64,000 nt of DNA from Myoxocephalus aenaeus (GCA_038501785.1 JBAMJR010000188.1:124001-188000), one strand, 5' to 3'. Positions 35,093 through 47,298 are shown, numbered from the stretch's first letter. A program made the numbers and translations. The notes: a model not told the origin generated them from the letters alone.

Positions 35093-38000
35093 ATGGAGGC
35101 GCATCTGGGCCATGGTAAGATGTTTAATATGATCTGTGATGTTAATATCGTTTTGGCTTTTGACTCTTGTATCAGCATGGCATAATGTAGACAAAGCTAA
35201 AAACAAAGAAAAAGCTGCTGTCTATTGTGATCCAGCCTTATATTAACAACATGTGTTTATTCATTTCATTCTTTTGTCTTTTCCTGCTAGTCATCCCAGC
35301 ACCAGCAACTACGAAGGGATCGGTTGTGCAGGTTTCATCCCCTGAGAAATGTGACATTGACATTTTAGACAATGGAAGGACCATCAGAGACTTCATAGAC
35401 AATAAAATAAAAGAGCTTGGTTCAGCGGTGAGTATCAGAGACATCATGTCACTTTAGTTTTCTTCACTATGAGTCTGTGTAATTGTGTCCATGTATCGTG
35501 TGATAGTTGAGGTTTCTTTTAGCTAACTCTGCTCTATTCGCTCAGGACAATGACGAGCCGTTCTATGTGGCGAGTCTGGATGGTATTTTTGAAAAGCACC
35601 TCAGGTGGTATACTAACTTACCTCGAGTCAAGCCTTTCTATGCAGTGAAGTGCAACAACGATGCAGCAGTTTTGAGGATGATGAGTGCTCTGGGCATAAG
35701 TTTTGACTGTGCTAGCAAGGTACGATGAAGTATTTCAAAGAGAATCCAGCTCAGCCTTTTCTTCATTGTGGAGAAGCAGTTTCCTCATGTTAAACACGCT
35801 TTGGTTGAACACAGGTGGAGATCCAGCTGGTGCTGTCCCTCGGAGTGACACCTGATAAAATCATTTACGCACACACAACCAAACCACTGTCGCACATCAA
35901 ATATGCCTGTACTCATGGAGTCGATACGATGACTTTTGATAGCGAGGATGAACTCCTAAAAATATCTCGTTGTCACGCCAAAGCCAGGTGAGTGAACACT
36001 ACAGATATTTGTTGCTTCTATGTTTAGTGTATATTGTTGTTAGCTTACCGATAAATACTTTTGAATCACTTTTTCCAGATTGGTTCTCCGCATTGCAGTG
36101 GATGACTCTGCATCCAAGATAAGACTGAGTTTAAAGTTTGGCGCCAGACTGGAGTCAGCTGCTCAGCTGCTGGGACGTGCTAGAGAGCTGGGCTTGGAGG
36201 TCATTGGGGTCAGCTTTCATGTAGGCAGCGGGTGCACTCAAAGTTTGGCGTTCAAGCTGGCCATCGCAGACGCCCGACGTGTCTTTGACATGGGGGTAAG
36301 TCATCCTCATAGCAATAGAACGTGGTTGCAAACTCATAACATCTTCTTAAAAGGTGCCTTATAAGACAGTGGTACTGATGTGTTTTTCAGAAATTGTTGG
36401 GCCTCCAGATGAGTCTCTTGGATATTGGCGGAGGGTTCCCTGGGAGAGAGGACTGTCAAGCCGAATTTGAAGAGGTAAAGGAATTATTTTCTCGATACGT
36501 GTCTGTTTTGCCTTCAATTACATGGCTCCTACTTCATAGAAACACATGCAGAAACCTTACCTGTGTTACCTGTAATGCCAGTGATAATGGTTACTGTAGG
36601 TCACCTTGTACTTTAGTGTCAGTGTAATGTCTGGAATATTAATAGAGGTGTAATTCCTGTGAAATATACTATTAACCCAACGTGGTTTTCTTATAGTTTT
36701 CAGAAGTCATTAATGGAGCACTGGAGGAATTCTTCCCGCCTGACAGTGGGGTGCAGATCATTGCAGAACCAGGACGCTACTACGTGGATTCAGCCTTCAC
36801 ACTTGCAGCCAACGTCTTTGCCAAAAGAGTAATCACAGATGATATGGATGAACATAGCGGTAATGTATAAATATCACTTTTGAATGTTGAGTATTCCGTA
36901 TTAACACATAGTTATAGAATGTGTGATTGTATTTGAATACATCTTGATTTAATAAAACAAAATGTAATGTGTAGGTGACAACTACCAGATGAGTCTGAAG
37001 GCTCCAAATGGCAATGCACCACTACAACAAGAAGCATCTTCGGGAAACATCCATGCTGAGCCTTTGAGTGAGCACAATGACTTGCAGGTTTATGAAGACT
37101 AATGTTGTGCAGACCCACAGATACCTGGTTGCATGTGGTGGAGGGACCGATTAGAAAGCACCATTTTGTATTGTAATTTTCCTATTATTTCCCATTTTAA
37201 TACCTTTGATTACTTTGCGTGTATTTTTTTTTCAGATGGTGAGGACAGCAGCCCTGACAGAATAATGATGTACTACCTTAATGATGGAGTGTATGGTTCC
37301 CTGAGTTGCCTTATCAATGATGCTGCTCACACCAATATTGAACCATACCTTACCAGGGTAAATATCAACCCCATCATGAAATAAAAACATCAATATTGGA
37401 CGATTTTTCAAAACAGTAGATTAGGATGTTTATGTCCAATGCCAATGATTAAAAAATCCTTGCGTTCCACAGTATCTGAGCATGGCGACTACCGAAGAGT
37501 ACAAGCTGAAGATTGTGGTGAAAATAATCTGTGGTTAAGGATTGCGTTAGGCAAGGAACACACTTTGTGATGGCGAGGGAAAGATCGTGGTTTTGGTTGA
37601 TAGAAAGACGAATGTTAATTGTAGGTCGGTGACATAACGCAGTCAGACTGTGACCTCCACATGCTTATTGTCCACCTAAAGAGGACACTATTTCATTCCA
37701 TGCATTAGCACTGAGCACTGGCGTTGGACATAAATCTTGAGGTGTAAAATTGTTCCACTTCTTAAATACAATCTTTGGTCGAATAACATTCTGAAGGCTG
37801 TCACTCACCAACCTGACCTGAGAAAACTGCAAAACGAGGTGTCAGACATGAGATTTAAAGGAACAGATAACCAGTGACGTGGATTTCATATTTCAATGTT
37901 TGTGTTGTTCACAGGTTGTTGAGAGCAGCGAGCAGAGATTCCGGTCTGTTCTCTGGGGTCCAACCTGCGACAGCATTGACAAAGTAACCGACAGCTGCTG

Positions 38001-38172
38001 GATCCCTGAGCTGAATGTGGGGGACTGGCTTCTCATCGACAACATGGGCGCTTACTCCATTTGTTTATCCACAGACTTTAACGGCTTTGAAAGAGCTCCC
38101 ATTTACCCTGTTGTGTCAACCAAGACATGGCACACCTTAAACCTTTCTGATACCTACAACATCCGCCAATGA
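35093..38172 (+). CDS. odc1-like: Ornithine decarboxylase (PLP-dependent), 10 exons, without C-terminal degron
   Basis: Decarboxylates ornithine to putrescine, the entry step of polyamine synthesis, as a cytosolic homodimer. Exons join in phase: 35093-35114, 35291-35427, 35546-35719, 35815-35987, 36079-36295, 36391-36474, 36697-36859, 36975-37067, 37236-37357, 37915-38172; 480 codons. The start ATGGAGGCGCATCTGG is chosen because it gives the only in-phase ATG exon with a good donor and is conserved in the inverted copy. Catalytic residues: K88 in PFYAVKCN (PLP Schiff base), HVGSGC (216-221), GGGFPG (254-259), EPGRYY (293-298), WGPTCD with C413, and NMGAY. These argue against antizyme inhibitor. 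The protein ends soon after STKTWHTLNLSDTYNIRQ, at a point before the PEST degron of mammalian ODC. The exon 8 donor (37067) was picked by phase; a stop follows if exon 8 is read on. Confidence 0.93.
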
Positions 38173-39288
38173 TCCGGGAACACGTCCATTCAACAGTGGC
38201 TCACTACGGACATGAAAAAACAACTATGAAAGCACTATATAAATCCCATCTACTAATCACAAATTAAGAATATGGTGAATCTGGTCCAAAACACATTCAC
38301 ATACCCATATCAATCATTTTGTCATGGACAAAGATATTTAGTCTCTTTCTCAACAATACATTTTATTTGATGGGAAAAGTATTTGGATAATAATGAAATT
38401 ATGCAATAATGTCCACCCTGCAATGGAAGGCTTGCTGACAGAGTAGACAATGACAGAGTTGACATTTTTGGCTAATGTTAGCATTTAATGAGCATGTACA
38501 TGATGGACCTTCAGTTAGCAACATGATTCAGTTAGCAAAGGTGACTGTGTACTGTTTAACAAATAGATTTCAAATTTCTGAAAGGTTTTTATATTAATTG
38601 ATATTTCACTATGACAGAGTGGACATGATAAGCTTGACAACAGAACACTTCAAACATAATATGATGAAAATTACGAAATATAAATTTAAATATTTAATCC
38701 GCAACATTCCACTGTTTCAGCCTCCAGTGAGGAAAGACACATTGGTGTTACTAATGTCACTGAAAATATCAGAGGTTTTATTAAAGAGAAAGTCAACTTT
38801 TGCAACATCTCTGCATAGCCACACACTTTAATTGTACCTGTCCAGAATCAACACACAAGTGTAGTTGTTGTTACATTTGTCATCTCATGGGCACAAGCAC
38901 AGCCTTTCCTTTTCATATTTCTATGAACACTTTTAATTATGACTTGGGTTGAAGTAGCTGGTAATTGTTACACTCTGATTTCTCAAATATTCTTTTTTAT
39001 TTGCCTTACACTGTATGAAAGGTAAACAATTATAATAAATGAGAATATAAATAAACCGCAAGTGTTGTTCATGTTTATTGCGCTCACTGATTAAGATTAA
39101 GACTGAAAGAAAACAACAAATAGCATACATCTGGTTGAATGTCAGCTAGCACTGAGATAAACAATACATAGAAAGGAACTTTGTCACCCCTGCTCAAAGT
39201 GCGTTGTAAATGAACTATTGGAGATTTTCCTTTTTTGGTTTGTAGAGTGTATTTTCAGTAATACTGATATCTTGTTACTGTGTGCGTT
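36937..39288 (+). repeat. Plus-strand partner of the inverted ODC duplication
   Basis: ODC exons 8-10 and 3' flank, matched in inverted orientation by 5958-8478. The 230 bp at 38361-38590 are absent from the other copy. A polyadenylation-like AATAAA is present at about 39048. Confidence 0.9.
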
Positions 39289-39500
39289 GGCGCGTACACC
39301 AGAGAGCAGAAAGTTGTAAACGTGGCACCAGCCGTTGACAAGTTGTCAGTTTGGTGAGTCCAGGGTAATAGTAACAGGGACATTGGTGCCGCTGGTAAAA
39401 CCTTTCAAGGTGGTAATCTGATGCACATACATTGTACATGTATAGCAAGCTCGTCACTGGTCCAGAGCGCGCCACCTCAGTTGTAAGTAGACCAATCCAG

Positions 39501-40837
39501 GGCCCTGTTTCTCGTACCTGGCTTACTGAGTTAGCGGGCTAATTGTCAGGATAAGATGACGTAGGTCTGGCTTATTCAGTTTCTCGAAGCAAGCTTAGAT
39601 AAATCACCATAGCAACACAGCCAAAAATGTAAACCTGCTCCCGGGCAGGCTTACTGAAATTCACTGGATAAGCTGGCCACTCCCACCGGACAAAAAAGGC
39701 AGCTCACTTCCTCATTGATGAAGGAGCGATATTAGTTATATTAGTTTTATTGGGAGAGAGTTCTTTCAGATCGCCAAGATCCGTTCTCACATCATCATGA
39801 CTTCCTGTACGAGCTCACATCAGGATGACTTCCTGTACGCGGCGCTATAGATTCTGCCGACAATGAATCATTTATTTACGAGAGCTTCTCGAGCCGCGGA
39901 CACTGATCACCACAGGCGCAGCCGATCGCCCGTCTCACAGACAGAGACTCTCACCCGCTGCATGCCGCGCTGTTCTTAAGTTTATTTAGCGCTTAAGTAA
40001 CTTATGGATGTGTTGAAAGCTCTCATAATTATATGACAGTGTTATTAGTACACCATACATATCATTATTGTAGAACATGATTAAGGTGGACTCATGATAA
40101 GAATACAGAGAATCACACACAATTTATTTTCACTGCTTCAATTGATTGAATTTCTGATTATGAATAATACATATATACTGATCCGCCCATACACATATTC
40201 AAACTCCTAGTTATATGGTAATCTATACATACATGTATATACACTTAAACATGATACATACGTACATATATCCTCATAAGTATATAGTAATGTGTATACT
40301 ACTGGCAGCAGATACATTTAAATAAATATAATCTAATTGATTTGGGTGATGAAGGACTTAGATTTAGTCGATACATTTTCTCAACACTGACACATTTAAC
40401 TTGTCTGATATATTTGCGACGTTGTGTCTCGCAGCGGGGGCGGTGTTAAGCTGCATTCACACCGAAAACGTTGCAAATGCGTTGCGAATATTCACAACGT
40501 GTTTGCTGTGAATGATTAAGGTATTGACTTCCTCATATGTCTTCATGATCATCTCCTGCTTCTCAGTGGAGAAATAAAAAGAGGTTCCTCTGAGTTTATT
40601 TGCTATTGTACTGTTAGAAGATCGTGGTGTCAGTGCTCGATTATTATCCCTTCTGAAGAAGAGCGGGCACGCGCATTTATCCAGATGACTAACGTCTGGT
40701 TAGAATTAATGAGACCGTTTCAGCACGGATCAGCCGTGAAGAAACCCAGATAGCCTGATGTCAATCATCTCGCTAATTTAAGATGGAGATTAGGACATTT
40801 GCTTGACTTTGTTTAGCCAGGTACAAGAAACAGGGCC
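39501..40837. mobile_element. 1.3-kb non-autonomous TIR element
   Basis: Left end GGCCCTGTTTCTCGTACCTG; the right end is its inverse, GGCCCTGTTTCTTGTACCTG. The next bases on each side also match partly (GGCTTACTGAGTTAGCGGGC versus GGCTAAACAAAG). No target duplication is evident and there is no coding region. The TIR resembles those of Harbinger-related fish elements, but this is not proven. Confidence 0.7.
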
Positions 40838-40932
40838 GTGGTGATAACGAGATACTCATAATCAATCATTTGTACCAGCAAACTGAGAAACATGCCACCA
40901 CTCGTGCTACTGATGTGCATCGGCTAACATCA

Positions 40933-41099
40933 ACGTGGGACACATGTTTACGCCGTAGGAGGAGGACCCGGTCTAGGAGGAGGACCCGGTGTGTCCCACC
41001 AAAGTCTCAGTCCCATCACCTGGCCAGAGTTATTTCTGACCGGGCACCGTGGTAGGACACACCGGGTCCTCCTCCTAGAGCGTAAACACGTGTCTCACG
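40933..41099. repeat. Inverted repeat hairpin with duplicated GGAGGAGGACCCGGT motif
   Basis: The left arm 40933-41000 and right arm 41050-41099 pair over about 50 bases (CGTGGGACACATGTTTACGC... against its inverse), with an 18-bp tandem duplication (CTAGGAGGAGGACCCGGT) looping out of the left arm. The loop is about 50 bases. Probably a small palindromic element. Confidence 0.8.
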
Positions 41100-42239
41100 T
41101 AAAAATATTTTTTTTTTTTTAAAAGCGAGCTAACGGGCTAGCGAGCTAGCCACAACTAGCATAATCAATAATATGTAGCTATGTACTCGCTTCGACTTTT
41201 TCCACTCTTGAGGCTTCCGTGATCGTGGGAGGTTTCTTAAAACGCATCACACGTCTTAAGCAGAGATGTATGCACATCTTAATACCCAGCATGCCCCAAA
41301 CCTATGGTGTTTAGACATGAAAGTTATAACTCTTACATTTTTTAACCGAACGACACAGTTTTTTTATTAAAACTCCATGGTAATTCCCCAAGGCTTTGAT
41401 TTATTGTCTTACAACTCTCTAGGTTGTTGTTTAGGCCTTGAAGCATGCATCTGGAAAGACTCGGGGCATTTTGGGGAAATCTTGCTCATATCATGCTGGA
41501 TGTTCATAGTTATGATCAAAATATGTTATAAAAGTTTTTTTTTAATATATTTTTTTCACAAATAAATTCTGAAAAAAATGATATCAAATAACACAAGTAT
41601 TATAACTAATTTGGGGTTCATACGACTACTTGAACACACCTCACTAAGGCCTCAGAAGGGCTTCTCACCCCCCTAGGGGGGACTCAGGACTCAAAAGGTT
41701 TTAACTAACGAGTAGTAACTACTGAATTAACGGGTAGTAACTACTGAATTCATCATGACATGTATAAATGCTTTGTAAAGCATAGATAGTCTACACTTTA
41801 GATTAGGTCACAGAACATGCTTAACTAATACTTAACGAACGGTTAGTTACTACTGAATTAACGAGTAGTAACTACCTGAATTCATCATGAATTGCAGGAT
41901 TGTTTTATCATTTACTAACACTTTGCAAATTATCTTATTAATCATCTATAAGTCCTGAATACTTCATTTACAAATGGGGAATACATCATTTATAAAATAT
42001 GAAACCCAAGCTTATTAATCAAGAATGAAACATTTATAACTGTGTTTATGAATGAGTTACTAATGAGTGTTCATGTTGGAATAATGCTTTATAAATGATG
42101 AATTCAGTGTTTATTCATGCTTTACTAATGCTAAATAGTGTGTACTTATTATAAAGTGCTACTAAAATTACTACTTCTCTCTTGAATCCCTCAATAAACA
42201 TTGTAAACATGAGGTTATGGTCTTAATCTCTAGTTTCGG
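41100..42239. repeat. Gene-free, with diverged direct repeats
   Basis: A 60-bp segment with TAGTAACTACTGAATTAACG and GAATTCATCATGA occurs at about 41701-41764 and 41826-41892. The rest is AT-rich with many ATAAATG/TTATAAA words, probably an old non-autonomous element. No exon seen. Confidence 0.45.
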
Positions 42240-43222
42240 ACATTTGTTGCCCAATAGTAGTAGCAAAGATTAGGAAGAGCAAGCCCTCCCTGTAGTTTAG
42301 GCCTCTGTAGGAGCTCCATACGCATTCTAGGGTTCTTGCCATTCCATATAAATGAGGTGAAAGCTTTGTCAATACATTTAAAATAATGCGCCAGGCGCCT
42401 TCCCACTTTGCATTGCCATTATTGCTTTAATAATTTCAAAATGTTGTAATGGAAGTTCAGTCTTTGACTTATGTATCATGTTTATAGAAGGGGCCTGGAG
42501 GTTATTAAAAAAAAGTTCCATGTCAGTTCTATCATTTGTCATTTCTGACGTATACAGGTTTGAGTAGAATGAGGTAAATGTTAAGTCACCATTCACTTTC
42601 CTTATTTGTGGAATTTGTTGGGTAGCAGTTTGACATTTAAGTTGGTGTGCCAAAAGGCGGCCAGCTTTTTCTCCATGCTCATAAATGTATCCACGTGATT
42701 TTAACAAAAAAATGTCAGTCTTTCCAGTTGATAACAAATTGTATTGAGTTTGCAGGTCTAGCTTCTTTTTATAGAGTTCAGGGGGGTGGTGATATAGAGT
42801 ACTGAGCATCCACTGTGTTTATTGATTTAATAAACTGCTCCTGTTCATTCCTCCTCATCTTGTTGGTTCTAGATGAATATGATATAATCTCACCTCTGAT
42901 CACAGCCTTCAATGTTTCCCAAAGCAAGGAAGGGGAGACGTTATCTTTTTTATTAGATTCTAAAAAGTCATCGATTTTTTTGTTTATCAATTCACAGAAA
43001 GAAGCGTCGGCCAGCAAGGTTTTGTCTAATTTCCAAGAAGGACGTTCCAAATTATTAAAAGCGCATGTGAGGTCTAGTATCACTGGGGCGTGATCAGATT
43101 CAACTATAGTTGAATATTGAGCTCTACTGACATAGGAAAGAAGGGTTCGATCAACAAAGAAGTAGTCTATTCTGCTGGAACATATCCCCCACCCAATTTT
43201 TCTTAAGTCTGACTTGATCTTT
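42240..43222 (-). pseudogene. L1-type LINE ORF2 fragment, internally deleted
   Basis: From 43222 downward: the end of the apurinic endonuclease domain (SRIDYFFVD...STIVESDHAPVIL, with the catalytic SDHAPV motif), then the endonuclease-RT linker (SLLWETLKAVIRGEIISYSS, NEQEQFIKSI) in frame 43083-42778, then 42809-42378 (YEHGEKAGRLLAHQL, SFYSNLYTSE, IKAIMAMQSGKAPG: RT block 0/1). Then it jumps to a C-terminal piece near 42380-42240 (SFIWNGKNPRMRMELLQRPKLQGGLALPNL). The RT catalytic core is deleted. The element is cut at 43222-43225 (TTAA) by the repeat array. Confidence 0.85.
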
Positions 43223-43268
43223 TAACCATCCTGTTGTCCTTGGGTTCAAAATGACCCGCGTACGAGTG

Positions 43269-43300
<32 letters not shown>

Positions 43301-43318
43301 CGCAGCCCGTTGTCCTGG

Positions 43319-43331
43319 GGTCAAAATGACC
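43319..43331. promoter_or_regulatory. ERE-like palindrome GGTCAAAATGACC
   Basis: An exact match to the oestrogen response element core GGTCAnnnTGACC. It occurs inside a repeat, so it may be only a structural motif of the element. Confidence 0.4.
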
Positions 43332-43364
43332 CAGTGGGTTTTACTACATGATCCCGTTTCCTCG

Positions 43365-43377
43365 GGTCACAGTGACC
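43365..43377. promoter_or_regulatory. ERE-like palindrome GGTCACAGTGACC
   Basis: Exact ERE core with CAG spacer, the same core as the classic vitellogenin element. No proof of binding. Confidence 0.45.
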
Positions 43378-43687
43378 CACGTGGACCTACACATCCTCCT
43401 GAGTCCTGAGCCGCAGTGGATAATAAAAGTCAACAACCTGGACTTCATACCTGTCATGTATGTCTGGAGGTTATATTGTACTTGAGCTAGTTGACTTTAC
43501 TTTCAAAGATATGACTTGACTCTGATGTGTGTTGGGTGGACACACGGTGCTCGAGATTGATGGGGCTACACGACGAGGCTTCTCGAGCCAGAGTCACTCT
43601 GAGCCACGTGTATGTGTAGGTATCCTTCCCGTTGTCCTCGGGTCGAAATGACCCTGTGTGTATTTCCACATGCTCCCGTTGTCCTCG

Positions 43688-43700
43688 GGTCAGAGTGACC
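43688..43700. promoter_or_regulatory. ERE-like palindrome GGTCAGAGTGACC
   Basis: A third exact core; a one-mismatch version (GGTCGAAATGACC) lies at 43641-43653. Confidence 0.4.
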
Positions 43701-45470
43701 CGCACACAAGTCTGTACCTCGCCAATCCTCCCGTTGTCTTCGGGGTGAGATGAGAAATGTTTTGACTCTGATCTCGGTGCTCGAGATTGAGGGGGGCTCC
43801 ACCATGAAGCTTTTCGAGCCCGTGTTGGCCACCACGACGAGGCTCCTCAAGCCCACGGTCGCTCTGGACTCCCTGATGTATGTTCCCGAGCCCACGGTGG
43901 CTCAGGACTCCCTGCTAATATAAGTCAACAACCTGGACTTTATACCTGCCATGTAGGTCTGGAGGTTATATTGTACTCGAGCTAGTTGACTAACAAAGAC
44001 ATGTTTGGTCTCTGATGTGTGTTGGGTGGATACATGGCTCGAGATTGAGGCGCGACAAGTCAACGACCTCGACCTCATACACATCATGCAGGTGGTAGGT
44101 GTGAAGGTTATATCGTCGTTGACTTTACTTTCAGAAATATGTTTTGACTCTGATGTGTGTTGGGTGTCTGATGTGAGATCGAGGTGGCAACCACGATGAG
44201 GCTTCTCGAGCACACGATGGCTCAGGACTCCACGATGAAAGTTCTTGAGCCCACGGTTGCTCACGACTCCACAATGAAAGTTATCGAGCCAACAGTGGCT
44301 TTCCGAGCCCGGTTCACTCAGACCCACGCGTATGTGTAGATAGCCTTCCTGTTGTCGTCAGGTCTGGAGGTACGCGAGCTGGTTGGCTTACTTTCACAAA
44401 CATGATTTGACTCTGATGTGTGTTGAGTGGACACAGTCTTCGAGCCTGAGGTTGCAACCACGATGACGCTCCTCGAGCCCGAGGTGAATCAGGACTCCCT
44501 GATAATACAAGTCAAAAACCTGGTCTTCAGACCCGTAATATAGGTCTGGAGCTACGTGAGCTGGTGGGCTTTACTTTTAACACACATGTTTTGACTCTTA
44601 TGTGTTTTGGGTGGACACAGTGCTCGAACACGAGGTGGCAACCACGATGAGGTTCCTCGAGCACACGGTAGCTCACGACTCCCTGATGAAAGTTACAGAG
44701 CCCACGGTGGAGGTACGCAAGCTGGTTTGCATACTTACACTAATACGTTTACACACTGATGTGTGTTGGGTGGACACACTGTGCTCGAGCCCGAGGTGGA
44801 AAGTGGCTCAGGATTCCCTGATGAAAGTTAGCGAGTCCAACGTGGCTCAGGACTCTCTGATAATACGAGTCAGCAACCAGTACTTCGTACCCGTCATGTC
44901 GATCTGGATGTTATATTGTACGTGAGCTGCATGGCTTTATTTTCACAAACATGTTTTGACTCTGATCTGTGTTGGGTGGACACACTGCTCGAGCCTGAGT
45001 TGGCCACAACCATGAGGCTCCCCGAGTCCGAGGTGGCTAAAACTCCCCTGATGAAAGTTCTCGAGTCCACGGTGGCTCACTCTCCCCTGATGAAACTTAC
45101 AGAGTCCACGGCGGCTCCAGACTCTCTGATAATACGAGTCAGCAACCTGTACTTCGTACCCGTCATGTCGGTCTGTAGGTGTGTGAGCTGCATGGCTCTG
45201 AATTCACAAATATATTTTGACTCTGATCTGTGTTGGGTGGACACACTGTACTCGAGTCCGAGTTGGCCAGAACAATGAGGCTCCCCGAGTCCACGGTCAC
45301 TCACCCTCCCCTGATGAAACTTACAGAGTCCACGGTGGCTCAAGACTCTCTGATAATACGAGTCAGCAACCGATACTTTGTACCCGTCATGTCGGTCTGG
45401 AGGTGTGTGAGCTGCATGGCTTTATTTTCACAAATATGTTTTGACTCAAACAGGGGTTTAAATAAACTGT

Positions 45471-46130
45471 GACAACACCAGTGTGCTGGATCAGCACACT
45501 TTGTGTAATAGTCTTAACCAAATTGAGTACTTTTCCATTACCTTATGTATTGTGTTATTGTGCCTTTTACATTCCAGCTAATGAAACGTACATCATCCTT
45601 TCTTACATTAGTTCTTCTTTCCATGTTCAATCAATAAAGGAGTAATTTTGAATCAGAAATTGTTGCAACTCTGTACACAGCTCCATGGGTGACCTCTCCA
45701 ACGAGAGCAAAAGACAATATGAGGTGCAAACATCTCTGGGTGTACCATCCCATAACCCTATCCCATTCACAAACAAAACACACACTAAGCCTATGCTTGT
45801 TCCTCTCTCTGAGGCAAGCTGCAGGCCAAACACTATTACTATAGACTTCTGGTAGCACATCCTCTTGATACTTCTAGCCAAGAGGGCTCCCAGTGATTAA
45901 GTCGTAGAATATAACAAGTTTAACACCAAGGATAAACCATCACTAATAATAATAATAATAAAACAGGGCAACGTGGAGAGAAAAATAAATAAATAAATAA
46001 AACCTTTCTTACAAAGAATAGTCCAGCAATAACATTACTGAGAGTACCTTGAGTCCTCGGGCTGTTACCAAGGCGATGGTTCACGCTCTCAGGCCATCTC
46101 CAAGTGAAGCAGAGCAAGTGTTTTACTCTT
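45471..46130. other. Gene-free stretch
   Basis: Minus-strand frames around 45627-45881 (GLQLASERGTSIGL...) show no domain that I recognise. AATAAA-type signals near 45635 on the minus complement suggest a possible LTR or UTR fragment. Confidence 0.35.
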
Positions 46131-46740
46131 TGTCAATATTCTGGTCGTAAAACTTCTGGGCATCGACAGGTGAATCAAAGGTGAGCACGTCGTCCCCGTG
46201 TGTCACACGTAGTCGGGCGGGGTAGATCGGCACAGAGAAGACCTCGGGAACCATCGCATCAGCAACTCCGACGTAAACTTGACCGGGTCTTGACTGTCCT
46301 CGCTGCCTTCTGGTATGTTCAACACACGGACATTGGCTCTCTGCGATCGGTTCTCGAGATCTTCGAGCTGGGCCGAAAGTGATTGGTTCTCTGTTTGGAG
46401 TGTTTTCACTGTGGACTCAGTTACGTTGATCCGTTCAAAGTTTTCGCCCGCTACGGATTCCACCAAGGAGAGGCGCGTCTGAAAAGTATTCACTGTTGTC
46501 TGCAGTGAGTCCAGTGAGGCTTGAAGCAGCTTGGTAGAGTCTTGAATCAGGAGAGAGACGTCGTCCCTCAGTGTAGTTGTCTACTTTGCAAACTCTGCAG
46601 ATAGCTGGTCCATCGAGATTAGGGCAGAGGTTGCATTTTCTTCGGGCAAGTGCGCCGCAGCCGGAGGGTTGTTAGCTGAAAATGCTGCTAGCTTACCTGC
46701 TGCGCTCGTGGCAGCACGTGTAGCTGCAGTTTGCGTGTCG
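46131..46740 (-). pseudogene. L1-type ORF1 protein fragment
   Basis: On the minus strand the frame shows a coiled coil with heptads (TRLSLVESVAGENFERINVTESTVKTLQTENQSLSAQLEDLENRSQRAN) followed by the start of an RRM (VRVLNIPEGSED), as in LINE-1 ORF1 proteins. After a frame change it ends with a C-terminal-domain piece (LRVTHGDDVLTFDSPVDAQKFYDQN) and a stop near 46133. An upstream in-frame stop lies near 46585. Same strand as the ORF2 fragment at 42.2-43.2 kb and probably the same L1 insertion, now separated by the repeat array. Confidence 0.8.
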
Positions 46741-46753
46741 GCACCTTTTTTTA

Positions 46754-47143
46754 TTGCTCTTGTTCATTCTGGAAGAAGCGTTTAAGTTTAATCTTGCAGT
46801 ATGGTTTTTGTCGAAATTCTTGTTGTTACAAAAAGTCCCAGTCTACAAAAAAGTAGACTGGGACAGGGGTGTCCAAACTAATGCTACTAATGTTTTTTTA
46901 TTGGCCCGTATCTTCTGTGTGAAGCTCCGTCTCTTTGAGACACAACTACACAACATCAATGCTGCGCTCTTCCCCACGCTGTCTGACAAAGTAACTTTTC
47001 CAGAGGTCAACCTTTCTGCTAAAATGAGGAAATATGTGTCTGTCATCACATCTCATGACAGAATTCAGTCAGCGCTTCCAAGATCTTTCTGCATTAAGAA
47101 AGAAATCAAGCTGTTCTGGAAGTGGAAGAGAGTCTGCAATTAG
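46754..47143 (+). pseudogene. Possible hAT-type transposase C-terminal fragment
   Basis: The frame includes FLARIFCVKLRLFETQLHNINAALFPTLSDKVTF and MRKYVSVITSHDRIQSALPRSF, which resembles the region before the dimerisation domain in hAT-derived proteins (GTF2IRD2/ZBED type). It has no start of its own and stops after KWKRVCN. Assignment by recalled similarity only. Confidence 0.35.
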
Positions 47144-47298
47144 AACTGATGGAGATGCAGTCTGAGGATTCTCTGAAGAATCAGCATCAGCTTCTCTCCC
47201 TACCCGACCTTGGAAAAGGCCAAGTTTCCTCTGATGCGATTTTTTTAAATATAAAAAAAATAAATCTGTTTGGTATACAGAAAATAAAATAGTGGAAT

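Larger units (their letters stand above)
43226..45470. repeat. Degenerate tandem array with GGTCAnnnTGACC palindromes
   Basis: Starts right after TTAA with CCATCCTGTTGTCCTTGGG, a piggyBac/Looper-like terminal motif. It then contains at least eight blocks beginning TTTTGACTCTGATGTGTGTT (GGGTGGACACA) at about 43515, 44002, 44140, 44403, 44588, 44753, 44951 and 45213, spaced irregularly by 140-490 bp, with CTCGAGCCCGAGGTGG, TGATGAAAGTT and CTCTGATAATACGAGTCAGC motifs repeated within. It also holds a (GTAT)n run at 43276-43300. The overlapping short frames are translations of the repeat. Confidence 0.85.

Noticed and set aside
37068..37102. Reading ODC exon 8 on to the stop at about 37100 as a short isoform
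   Set aside because: The GTGAGC donor at 37068 gives correct phase into exon 9 and the conserved active-site exons; the extension is most likely intron.
44602..45472. Related frames of about 75-120 residues (DVCWVDTL..., DSLIIRVSN)
   Set aside because: They appear in different phases across the tandem array and share residues only because the DNA repeats.
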